Notes under the pieces: model-generated
The model's input: only the letters and a program-made list of their open reading frames with translations
Databases searched by the model: none
What the model was told of the DNA's origin: nothing
Assembly: GCF_000092065.1 (NCBI RefSeq)
Contig: NC_009356.1
Coordinates: 496,001-560,000 of the forward strand
Direction of reading: 5' to 3'
Length of the DNA stretch: 64,000 nt
From: Ostreococcus lucimarinus CCE9901
Taxonomy: Eukaryota > Chlorophyta > Mamiellophyceae > Mamiellales > Bathycoccaceae
Program-made: the position numbers and the translations under genes
Part shown: positions 52,446 through 61,800 of the stretch, piece by piece
Layout of the letters: the number at the start of each line of letters is the position of its first letter
Numbering within the stretch: position 1 is the stretch's first letter

Positions 52446-54239
52446 ATGCCTCGCACGTGCGTGTGCACGAACCCGAACTGCGACAAAGATGTCGAGCGAT
52501 TCGCGTTCCAACTCGGCAAGCACTGGAAAGACGACGTGCTCAAATCGATTCTATCGAGTCTCAGACCCGGAGCGGATGCTGATGACGTAGAAAAATACTT
52601 TTTGCGCGCGATGACGAAGCCCGATGGTGTTCGAGTGTCCTCGCAGCACTTCTTCTGGTACCATTTAGCATGGTCTCGAGGAGACCGCCCGAAGCTGGTC
52701 TTCAAAGATGGCGCGCACGTCCGGCCGACGTACATGCTCCATTCGAATCGGCCGACGTACGCGGGCGAACGAATCGTCGATCCGGCTCGTGTAGAATGTT
52801 TATCACCGCGCGAGACGCGTCTGCGCGTGAAGGCGCCGGCACGGGCGCCCCTTTCAGAGATTTCAAATTTGAATGAGGACGACGTGCATGCGACACAAGC
52901 TGGTGTCAGAGTTGGGATTAAACGGCGACGATCTGCTCCTGCGGCAATTTGCTCGCACAATCGCGCGCAAAACATGTCTTTGAACTCGTTTGAACGGGGA
53001 AGGCCGGGGGAAGAGACGTGCCGCGTGCAAGAAGGGACTATCCACAAGTTACGCTGTGATGAGTTGAAGTTGAGCGAGGCGCTGCGGGAAGAGCGTCAGC
53101 ACGCAGACGACGCGCGCGAGGACGTTCGTTTGCTCACGGAAGAACTTGAACGTATTCAAGAAGAAATGCACGACCAGGATCGAAAATCCTCGTTCGTAAC
53201 TATGCGATACTTGCGGGCGACGAGAGCTAGTGATAAGCAAATCAAAGCGCTTACTGGGTGGCCAACTTTGAAAACATTCGATGCTTTGTGGCGTTTCGTC
53301 AACGCGGGCGACCGCAATGCGACGCAAAACTTGTCGATTGTCAAACGAAAATGGAGGGGCGATTCGACGAGCGCGACGGGTTCGCATGGAACGGTCGTTC
53401 CGCGGAAAAAGAGCTTCAAATGGGAAGATGTATTTTTGGCGTGGTGGATGAGAGCGAAGATGGACTTGACCGCGGATCAACTTGCATACTTCGTCGGAAT
53501 ACACAAATCGACGCTTACACGTGCGCTACATCAAATGACATCATTTTTAACGGTTTTTATACGTGCTTACGGTGGCGACCCGATCGATCCCGAATGGATC
53601 CAGATGACAACAGGGGAGGATTGGAAAGAAGCATACGGGCAGAAACCTTATGAGATTATCGACGTGACTGAAGTGCCCATGGAGACTCCAGATGACCCAT
53701 ATATGCAGCGTTTGTTTTACAGTCATTATAAGAAGCGCTACGTGTGCAAATTTCTTGGCGCCTGTCACTCAAATTGTCTTGCCGCTTTCTGTTCAGTTGG
53801 GTTCCCTGGATCCATTTTTGACAATGAAATTTGCTTTGCTGGAAAGGATCATCCGATGCTTAATCATGCGGTACACCGAGCCAGCATCCGCCGGAGGACG
53901 TTCACAGACGAGAACGACGAAAATGTAGTCGTTCCCGAAACAATTGCAGCTGATCGTGGCTTTTGCGAAGGGTTGAATAGACAGTTTGAACGGGATGCGT
54001 TCAGGCTTGTGCACCCTGCGTTTTCAAGAGGCAAGAATGTGGCCTTCTCCAAGGAGGACATTCTCGACACCAGGGCGCAAGCATGTCGCCGAGTGCTAAT
54101 TGAAAATGCTTTCGGTCGCGTCAAGACGATTTGGAAGCGTATGCGCGGTCCAATAGCTATCTCCAAGCTGAAATCGGTGCATCAGGAGTGGCCAATAATA
54201 TTTTTCCTAGCGCTAGATTTACAAGCTTCGCTAAGGTAG
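52446..54239 (+). CDS. Transposase: Zn-finger-like N-terminus, coiled coil, HTH, DDE_Tnp_4
   Basis: 597 residues, no intron. The N-terminus (MPRTCVCTNPNC, then WYHL about 55 residues on) has Cys and His spaced somewhat like a THAP finger, with weak certainty. Residues ~205-240 form a coiled coil (LSEALREERQ, LLTEELERIQEEM). A helix-turn-helix follows (FKWEDVFLAWWMRAKMDLTA, then DQLAYFVGIHKSTLTRAL). The DDE_Tnp_4 catalytic core has the first Asp in IIDVTEV, the family YSHYKKRYVCKFLGA run, the second Asp in TIAADRGF, and the catalytic Glu in VLIENAFGRVKTIW. All three acidic residues are present, so the enzyme may be active. The 3' end overlaps the convergent nuclease gene. Confidence 0.85.
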   Translation: MPRTCVCTNPNCDKDVERFAFQLGKHWKDDVLKSILSSLRPGADADDVEKYFLRAMTKPDGVRVSSQHFFWYHLAWSRGDRPKLVFKDGAHVRPTYMLHSNRPTYAGERIVDPARVECLSPRETRLRVKAPARAPLSEISNLNEDDVHATQAGVRVGIKRRRSAPAAICSHNRAQNMSLNSFERGRPGEETCRVQEGTIHKLRCDELKLSEALREERQHADDAREDVRLLTEELERIQEEMHDQDRKSSFVTMRYLRATRASDKQIKALTGWPTLKTFDALWRFVNAGDRNATQNLSIVKRKWRGDSTSATGSHGTVVPRKKSFKWEDVFLAWWMRAKMDLTADQLAYFVGIHKSTLTRALHQMTSFLTVFIRAYGGDPIDPEWIQMTTGEDWKEAYGQKPYEIIDVTEVPMETPDDPYMQRLFYSHYKKRYVCKFLGACHSNCLAAFCSVGFPGSIFDNEICFAGKDHPMLNHAVHRASIRRRTFTDENDENVVVPETIAADRGFCEGLNRQFERDAFRLVHPAFSRGKNVAFSKEDILDTRAQACRRVLIENAFGRVKTIWKRMRGPIAISKLKSVHQEWPIIFFLALDLQASLR

Positions 54240-56336
54240 ATTCCGCGTCTCGCACGCGTCTGTAACCCTGTGTAAAGTACATTTGTGATTGTTCTCTTTT
54301 TCATATACGTCGAAATACTCCCTGAGAAGTGTTGATGGCTTGTTTCGCGACCACATCGCGCTTACATCAGGTGCAACTTCAGGGAGCTCCAAATCACCGT
54401 CACCGCGAGTGTCCACAGTGCATCGTCGCTTTGCGCGCCCAGCTTCGAATCGATTAAAGTCAATGTTGCTAAGAGGATTTTTGCGATTCATCGGATCCCC
54501 TTCGCCACTCGTGCCGAACCACTCACTTTCGAGCGACGTGCATGGATCAGCTGGTCGTTGCAACTTGGCAAAATACCAGAGCGCTGCGATGACATGGATG
54601 CACCCTCCGAAGTCTCCGCCCGCTCCCGCCTTGCACGCGCACGTCCCACGCTCGACACTGACGACATGGTCATGGACATGTTCATTCGTTTCTTCGTCGA
54701 TGCACCCATACTTGCATAACAAGCATACAGCGACGGCATAACGCTCTGCTTTGAGTGATGCCGGAATACCAACTCGGAACCACACGCGGAAGTGAGTTTG
54801 CATCCACGGATGCCCCACGTGCGCAAAACGAATCGGAAGGGGCGTCCGGGCGTGTATTCGTGCGTATCCTTGTCGATACGCTTTGGATCGAACCGGGTCG
54901 CCGTAAACGGACATCCCCGCGAGCCACGTCGTGATGATGTCCTCACCCATAAGCGGTGACGTCTCGCGGAAAAGCTCAACGTCAGTGCTCCACACTTCAG
55001 CATCCATTGGTGCGTCCAGATCGGGATCTAGCTCAGGGAATTGCGTCACCGGAAGATGAAAATGATGAACCAAATATGTATGAAGACTTTTCCCTTCTGG
55101 ATCCTGGACGTCGCCGTCGACGTCGATATCTAGCTCCTCGTACCGACGCTCAAGCTCCATCCTCTGTATGACCTCTGAGATGATGACATCTTTGTCCCGA
55201 ATATCCTGACATCCGCGGCGGCGATCGTTCCTACGCACGTTCAGCCAACGTATTAAATCCGATTTGGAGTTGTCCTCGACTCTCTTTTCCGGTAAAACGG
55301 CGCCTTTGATGAGATACTTGGGGATTCGTCTCGCCCGTGTTTCACCATGTCTAAAAAGGGCAGCCACTGCAACCAATTCAACGGGTTCGTGAGTATCCGC
55401 ATCGCGCAAACCTAAAGCGAATTCTTCGTTTTCTGAGTGATTTGCGTTGAATATGGTTGCGTCATTGAGCCAGCGTCTCTCTTTCGTCCGCATATCGTAC
55501 ACGATTGCTCGCTCAAAGCCCGCCAGGCTTTCCTCAAGTTTGAGAATTTGCGTGTCCTCATCACTCGCGTCGACGACGTCCTTCTTGACGAGGTATTTCA
55601 CAAAAGAGCGGATACTGAGAGTCTCTGCACTCTGTATGCACGCTACAATGGCTTTCAGAGCCGTTTGGGGTCCAAGTCCGGGAACTTTCCCCTCCCTGTA
55701 ATCACACCCGCTCGCCGCCGCCCACAAGCGCATGGCGGCGTCGCCGTGCATGCACATGAGCTCCGCAACTGTGTTCACCTCGTTCGTGTCTACCGGCATC
55801 CTCAGGTTGTTTCTGTTAAAAACGTTGCACTTTAACGTCGAAACGCTCCAAGACACCTTGTGGACGACCTTGGCGCACCCGAGCACCACTGCATCTGTGT
55901 CATCCGTCAACACGAAATCAACGAGACCACTCGACTCCATGTACTTCAACTGGTGATCTGATTCGTTTGGCGCCACGACGTACACGAATCCACGCTTCCG
56001 CACTTCATTCAGTATCCGAGGCAAATAACATCGTTCGAATTTTTCACCTATCGTACCTGCTCGCTTCGCGTGCGTCTCCTTCTTGTGTGCAGTCCTCGCA
56101 CCGTCGAAAACAAGGACTGGGAAGACACCTGCATTCACGAGCTTCGTAGCGCGCGAAATGACCGTTTCTACAGACGAATCCAGTTTATCCTGAACAGAAC
56201 CAGTTTTTCGCATCGCCCACCCCTGGTGTATCCAGATGTTTGCGTCTACCCCCGCTTTCGCGTTGGCGAACTCGCCGCCGATGGACGTGCGGACGACCGC
56301 ATCGTCGAACGCTTTCCACCCTGCGTCGACGCCCAT
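54231..56336 (-). CDS. FEN1/XPG-like structure-specific nuclease with SWIM zinc finger
   Basis: From ATG 56336 (MGVDAGWKAF, the MG-start that FEN nucleases need for their active site) the protein has 701 residues. XPG-N: AGVDANIWIHQGW and PVLVFDGARTAHKKETHAKR supply catalytic Asp residues. XPG-I: VVAPNESDHQLKYME and GLVDFVLTDDTDAVVLGC supply Glu and Asp. A helix-two-turn-helix follows in SGCDYREGKVPGLGPQTALK. The C-terminal third carries a SWIM finger, TCACKAGAGGDFGGCIHVIA (CxC...CxH). Host FEN1, EXO1 and XPG lack SWIM. The gene lies in the transposon, tail to tail with the transposase. It may process transposition intermediates; that is inference. Confidence 0.85.
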   Translation of the reverse strand: MGVDAGWKAFDDAVVRTSIGGEFANAKAGVDANIWIHQGWAMRKTGSVQDKLDSSVETVISRATKLVNAGVFPVLVFDGARTAHKKETHAKRAGTIGEKFERCYLPRILNEVRKRGFVYVVAPNESDHQLKYMESSGLVDFVLTDDTDAVVLGCAKVVHKVSWSVSTLKCNVFNRNNLRMPVDTNEVNTVAELMCMHGDAAMRLWAAASGCDYREGKVPGLGPQTALKAIVACIQSAETLSIRSFVKYLVKKDVVDASDEDTQILKLEESLAGFERAIVYDMRTKERRWLNDATIFNANHSENEEFALGLRDADTHEPVELVAVAALFRHGETRARRIPKYLIKGAVLPEKRVEDNSKSDLIRWLNVRRNDRRRGCQDIRDKDVIISEVIQRMELERRYEELDIDVDGDVQDPEGKSLHTYLVHHFHLPVTQFPELDPDLDAPMDAEVWSTDVELFRETSPLMGEDIITTWLAGMSVYGDPVRSKAYRQGYARIHARTPLPIRFAHVGHPWMQTHFRVWFRVGIPASLKAERYAVAVCLLCKYGCIDEETNEHVHDHVVSVERGTCACKAGAGGDFGGCIHVIAALWYFAKLQRPADPCTSLESEWFGTSGEGDPMNRKNPLSNIDFNRFEAGRAKRRCTVDTRGDGDLELPEVAPDVSAMWSRNKPSTLLREYFDVYEKENNHKCTLHRVTDACETRNLP

Positions 56337-56672
56337 ACGCACCAGAATTTGCAAACACGGCTACAACTCGATCAGAAATACATTTTGTCACCTGTTCATG
56401 TGCCTCCGCGATGCCCGACGCGCGTGCGCGCCACGACAGCAGCGTGAAAGTGACGGGGATGCGCGACGGGCCGAGCGAGTTCAAAAAAAGGACGAAAGGG
56501 CACCGGATTCGAGGTTTTCGTCGACAGTGGGTCATGACGAGTCACAAACGTTCGACTTAAATATGTAAAATGATAGGAAAACCTTAATGCAATGGGTCAT
56601 AATAGCTGAATATATATGGTTTCTCGTCGTAATGGACAAAAGTTGCTTTCATAAAAATAAGGATGTAGTTGT
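56337..56672. other. Transposon right end and flank
   Basis: 336 bases hold the nuclease promoter, the candidate right terminal inverted repeat (about 56471-56500), a further copy of the core ATGACGAGTCA at 56534, and AT-rich flank up to the tRNA. Small plus-strand ORFs here are antisense shadows of the nuclease gene's 5' end. Confidence 0.45.
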
Positions 56673-56789
56673 TACTGAGAGTGGGGTTCGAACCCACGCA
56701 GTCAATGACTACCAGAAATCTCACCAGTTTTTTCGGTGAAGCTTATTCGCACTTGAGTCTGGCCCCTTAGACCACTCGGGCATCCCAGC
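56673..56789 (-). tRNA. tRNA-Leu(CAA) with intron
   Basis: The minus strand folds as a class II tRNA. Acceptor strand GCTGGGA pairs (two G-U) with TCTCAGT, then discriminator A. The D-arm is TGCCCGAGTGGTCTAAGGGG, typical of tRNA-Leu. Anticodon stem CCAGA/TCTGG surrounds anticodon CAA at 56755-56753. A ~34-nt intron (56751-56718) follows position 37. The long variable arm is TAGTCATTGACTGC, and the T-arm is GTGGGTTCGAACCCCAC. The intron position is that of canonical nuclear tRNA introns. Confidence 0.92.
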
Positions 56790-56993
56790 ATGCGCAAAGT
56801 GTACAGCTCGCCGAACAAGTACTGTTGTCCCCCCCCATACTGCAGAAAAAAAGTATGGACTCTCATACATCCATGTGACTGACGCGCACGTTCTTACTCG
56901 TTCTTACTGAGTTCATCTTCGCAATGTATGGAGGCCGAAGAGTAATTATATTTTGTAGTTGAGCGCGGTTTTCTGTTCCATCAACGAATATCG

Positions 56994-58454
56994 CTAATCA
57001 AAAAAGCTATGGCTGATTGCGTCTAGTGCACTGATACGATCTTCTCGTTTGGGTGTGAGTAGCGCTGTCGCAAGCGCCCATCCCGCACCTTGTGCTGCGT
57101 CAAGTAAAGCCTCTCCCCTACAGCTTGAGCTCACGACCACACGATCATGTGTTCGCCACTCACTCAGATCATAACGATGGCGAGCAACTTCGTTCTTGAA
57201 TGTTAGTAAGCGTTCAGAATCACGGAGATACGGGAAACATAGCTGTAGCATGACGATACCCACGCTGAACATGTCGAATTTTCCAGGTTGATATATTTCC
57301 CAAAGTTCACTTAAATTGTCTGCAGTTGGTTGTGGTGCAGTCGAAGGAAGCAAATATATATCATCTGCAGAGCAGTATCTAGGGTCGGCTGGTCCTTCAC
57401 CGGGAACATAGTTTTTAGGAACTCCCAAGCACTGAGCAGCGGCACCCAGGTCGATGAACACAACTCCACCTTCTTCTGAGAAAACTATATTATCTGGCTT
57501 GATGTCTCGATGTACAATACCCACCGAATGTAAACTCTCCAAATTCTTCAGAATCGAACGCAGAACGAGTTTTATCATCTCACACTCAGTTGTACTTTGT
57601 GAAAGATTGTAAGCTTTGCGAGTAATTGTTTCGAGTGTTTCAGGTTTACGCAATGCTTCCCCAAGAGTAACCGAGCCACAGTATTCCCACATTAGCCAAA
57701 GGCCAGCTGGTAGCGTACCGTTGTAGATCTGACCTTCTTGACGCTGATCTATTTCGCAACAGCCGAAGAATCGAGCACACGATCCCTTCGCCAACTTGTG
57801 AACTGCCTCGTTCAGCTCAAGCTCTGCGTCTAAGAGCTCAGTCGCACCATACACATTTCTTTTTGCACATTTTAACACGACATCTCTTTCCTTCCACGTA
57901 CCACGGAACACAGTGCCAAAACTACCTTCACCAAGTGGTCCTGATTTTGATATTCGTATATCCTCGGGCTGCACGCCAACCGTTCGACGCAAGACAGCTG
58001 GACTATTCAACCTTTCATTTCGCTTCTTTTCCCAATAAGAGGCCATGTCTTCAGATTCTATCGAAAAAGTCTCAGGTCGTGAAAACGTGAGCTTGACTTG
58101 CACACTTTTTTGAGTAGATATGAAGGAGATGATGTCGTCGAAGTACACACCACTACAACCCGTCAAAGCGACGTTGTTTATTTCAATCGCATCAATAATA
58201 TCACCCACCGAAATAATACCACAATCAGCCGCGTGACTTCTTGGAGAGATGTCGGCAACATAAGCACCCTTATCGTCGTTCTGTGGCTGCAAAATTAAGC
58301 CCAAAGGCCTCTTCAGCGTCGTTTGAAATGACTCTTGTCTTGAGGAACCGCACGTTACACGTTTTCTACCACTGGACAACTTTTTGTTTTTCAACTGTAC
58401 TTTTTTCGATGTCGCCGCATTTACAATAGCGACTAGTGCTAAGCTGCGATTCAT
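56994..58454 (-). CDS. PDZ-domain protein kinase, STN7/STT7-like
   Basis: 486 residues, no intron. Residues ~45-125 form a PDZ domain (LKRPLGLILQPQ, GAYVADISPRSHAADCGIISVGDIIDAI). Residues ~170-486 are a Ser/Thr kinase: PLGEGSFGTVFRG, VVLKCAKR (the ATP Lys), GIVHRDIKPDNIVF and FIDLGAAAQCLGV (DLG for DFG). The tail is STN7-like: DPRYCSADD, GKFDMFSVGIVMLQLCFPYLR, YDLSEWR, GAGWALATALLTPKREDRIS. Thylakoid STN7/STN8 kinases phosphorylate light-harvesting or photosystem II proteins; they do not carry PDZ, and the lumenal Cys pair and membrane helix of STN7 are not seen. The N-terminus is basic and Ser/Ala-rich, compatible with plastid targeting. Confidence 0.82.
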   Translation of the reverse strand: MNRSLALVAIVNAATSKKVQLKNKKLSSGRKRVTCGSSRQESFQTTLKRPLGLILQPQNDDKGAYVADISPRSHAADCGIISVGDIIDAIEINNVALTGCSGVYFDDIISFISTQKSVQVKLTFSRPETFSIESEDMASYWEKKRNERLNSPAVLRRTVGVQPEDIRISKSGPLGEGSFGTVFRGTWKERDVVLKCAKRNVYGATELLDAELELNEAVHKLAKGSCARFFGCCEIDQRQEGQIYNGTLPAGLWLMWEYCGSVTLGEALRKPETLETITRKAYNLSQSTTECEMIKLVLRSILKNLESLHSVGIVHRDIKPDNIVFSEEGGVVFIDLGAAAQCLGVPKNYVPGEGPADPRYCSADDIYLLPSTAPQPTADNLSELWEIYQPGKFDMFSVGIVMLQLCFPYLRDSERLLTFKNEVARHRYDLSEWRTHDRVVVSSSCRGEALLDAAQGAGWALATALLTPKREDRISALDAISHSFFD

Positions 58455-58847
58455 CTGCGACCGGGTGCACGCGTGGATCGAAAAGCGAGCAACTGTTCAG
58501 CTGTTTTTTGCATCTTACGTTGAGGAAGGGAGGTTTCGCGGGTTCGCTTAGTTTCTTAGTCGTCTTTTCCGTCTTGTCGAAGTGCTCGACGTTAAGTAAT
58601 TTAATATATTTGACATCAGAAATAAATATTTATTTCTTGTGATATAGTGACATATGACATCGTATTACAACGTTTTACCCCCACTTCGCAAGGACCGACC
58701 ACCCCATATCCATGTGCTATAAAAGCTAACTCAAAATGGAAGCTCGTACGTCTGAAACGCTTGGCGCTCGAGCGTTTCCGATGTCCGATGTTAACGCGCC
58801 ACAAACCGGAGAGCGTTCAGAATGGTACGCCCCGAAATGAATCACGA
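58455..58847. promoter_or_regulatory. Divergent promoter region, PDZ-kinase / PKS
   Basis: 393 bases with AT-rich stretches. AGAAATAAATATTTATTTCT (58618-58637) is a perfect 20-bp palindrome. A short minus-strand ORF here lacks support. Both start codons are within ~450 bases, so regulation could be shared. Confidence 0.4.
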
Positions 58848-61800
58848 ATGAGCAATCTAGACACACGCGCTATGTCGAACCCTTACTTTCAGGTCGGGCG
58901 ATGGGACTGCACGGACGAGCTCGAGGGGTGTCAATTCTCCGCGCCACATACGTCGGTGTCAGTTCCTAATTTCGAAGAGATTCAGACCCTTCACTACACC
59001 TGCGTGTATGAAGTGGCGATCACGTGTACACAGCGGCATGATATGCATAACGATGAGTTCGCGCATGTACTTAGTTCTGTCATCGAGCTCGCAAATCGCG
59101 TTGACCTGACACGACTTAGGCAACATCACTCCATAGATAACTTTGCCACACACGTTCTCACTTTTCGGTTCATTCTGGACCTGTTGAGGCAAACTTATCA
59201 GGAATACATCAAAGGAAGCATAGAAAATAATTCGTTTGAGCATGTCGAATTTACTTTCAACAATTGCATGGATGGTACGCACGGAATGGCAACATGCTTT
59301 AAACCGAATAAAAAGCATAGTCACCTTTGTTACATTTTGGATATTTCGCAGGCAGAAAGAAGTTGCAATGGTCGTACTGATGACACAAAATGCGTGCACG
59401 ACAAAATTACTATGAACGATCGCGTTCTTTCCGCGGCTAAGATCCCAGACAACGCAGTGAATAAACAATTCAGTGCTAGTATACTCAATGATGTGTATGG
59501 TTTCGATTCAAGTCTGTTCCATATTTCTCAGTCGGAAACCCTCTGCATGGACCCACAACAACGACTATTACTTCTTGCAGCAGCAGACTTATACCTGAGT
59601 AACACACGTGTTTGTCAACACGACGACTCCTTCTGCGTGCACGTCGGTGTATCGTGGAATGACTTTGAGGAAATTCGCAGAAAGTATAGTGCAGACTTTT
59701 TCTCCACTTATGATTCGACGGGAACATCAATAAGTGTCGCATCGGGTAGAATTGCGTATTATTTTGATTTCAAAGGGTGTGCTGTGACGATTGATACGGC
59801 TTGTTCATCATCTTTGGTTGCGTTGCATCAATCCATGTACGCAGCTGGCTCGCTCCGTGAATCAAGTGCACTTGTATGTGGCATCAACTTGATTTTGACA
59901 ACCACGATGACACATCGATTTCAGCTTGCTGGAATGATGTCTTCAGAGCATCGATGTATGACATTTGATGCACGCGCGGATGGCTACGTCCGGAGTGAGG
60001 CATGCAACATCGTACTCTTACACTTCAATGGCTTCACAAAAACTCATAGGAATGTACTGCGGCATGACGTTCATATGTCATGCGTCGTCAATCAAGATGG
60101 AACATCAACTGGACTTACGGCACCTAATGGAACAGCTCAGCGGAACCTGATGAATGAGTTACTATCGGACGTTTATAACCCTTCAAAACACGTTGGTGCT
60201 AAAATACATGCCCACGGCACAGGTACGCCTCTTGGGGATCCGATAGAGGTGTTTGCTATCAATTCTGCCCTCTCGTTTTCGTCACTGTGCAGGCTGTATG
60301 TGTCAGAAAAGTCGATGCGAGGGCACACAGAACCTGCTTCAGGTCTATGCAGCACCATACTTGCTTTCGTATCAGGTGCACAGTGCAAGCTACATGGTCA
60401 ACCACATTTACAGCAGTTAAACAATCATATACTAACATCGGTTGATGAAAGTATTTTTCAGCGTTCACTGCATTCCAGTTTTCCCTTAACTTCTATGGCG
60501 AGTGTCACCACAGTAAGCTCCTTCGCGTTCCAAGGGACGAACGCAATGGCTTCACTGACATATATCGACAAATGCAGTATTAGAGTGATTCGCAACACGT
60601 CAGGTCTGAGATCTTTGGTCAAGTTGGAGACTGAATCCCCTGTAAGACTCCCGTACACATTTTCTTGCCTTAGCATCGTCAATGGGAAAATGATACAGCT
60701 AACTTCAATGATTCACGACAAAACATTGAAGCGACTTTTGGATCATCGTGTAGCTGATATGCATCTTATGCCAGCCACAGGCCATCTTGAACTTGAAAGA
60801 GAGCTCACGAAGTGCGCTCTCGTAAGGAATGAACCATATCTTCTGACAAAGATCGCATTTATGCTGCCTCTCAAGCTTGATGAAAGCAATCAACTTATCA
60901 CAGAGATGAACACACATGGTCGCTTACGCGTTGGATGTGGCTCTGGCATATCCAATTACTGGTGTAGTACTGCACGACTTCAAATACCAGTAGGACGTGC
61001 CTGGTGCACGGACCGTACTTTTTATCTGACTAGTAAACTCGTTTCTCGGCGTTTCAAAGGTGCGACCGCAACAATAGCAGGGACGACGCCAATTCTCGAT
61101 TCACAAAATGTCGTGAATCCGTGTATCCAGGATGCGAGTCTACAATGCTCTGCATACGTCTTGAACACGTCAGCTTTCGCATCTGATACAACCTACATGG
61201 ACTGCGTATCGTTACTTAAGCTACCAACAACAATTCAAGACGTCATAGTTGTTAATCAGACAGGAAAAATACTTGTTAGATCGACGCATGTTGACATGTT
61301 GCAGAAGACGCAGCATGTGACTGAAAGTAATAACTCTGTCACAAGTAACTCTTCGAGTAACAATAAAACGCAGACATGGATACATCGTTTACTGTGTAAA
61401 GTATCAACCGTACGGATGAAAGCTGGCTTACGCACTCGCACATGCTTGGAACTCGCGAGATTGTTGTACCACGCGAGACAACAAAGAGTGCTGATATCAA
61501 ATATGCAAAACTTGCGTGAAGTAGGCAGTTTACATGCTCCAGAACTGATGCCCATCATGCGCGAAATGGGTCGTAAGTCAATGCAAGATATTAATTCGGC
61601 TAGTGCCTCTCTTTGCGCGGTTGCGCTGCTGCAGGCTTGCGGCGCTCGTGCGCGCGTTTCCGGCGCCCACGTGCGTGCAAACGACATCGTCCACGAGGAC
61701 GCTTCGGCCGCGCCCGCAGTCTGTGGATCGTGCGTGCGCGCCACCGTGCAATCTTCCGCGCAGGAACGCAGCGAGCCATTGGTGCTGAGTGTCGCGAGCG

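Larger units (their letters stand above)
52280..56515. mobile_element. Two-gene DNA transposon (ISL2EU/Harbinger-related) with XPG-SWIM nuclease
   Basis: A ~4.2-kb segment holds two long intronless genes that converge and overlap by 9 bases at their stops: a DDE_Tnp_4 transposase (plus) and a FEN1/XPG-like nuclease with a SWIM finger (minus). Its composition is more GC-rich than the flanks. Degenerate terminal inverted repeats are suggested: the left end (52279-52309) has TTTTTTGAAC followed by a CGC.CGG run, and the right end (56471-56500, reverse complement) has TTTTTTTGAAC followed by CGCTCGG. Exact ends and a target-site duplication are not settled. The coupling of a DDE transposase with a nuclease carrying SWIM resembles ISL2EU, whose partner is YqaJ; here it is XPG-type. 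Confidence 0.72.
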
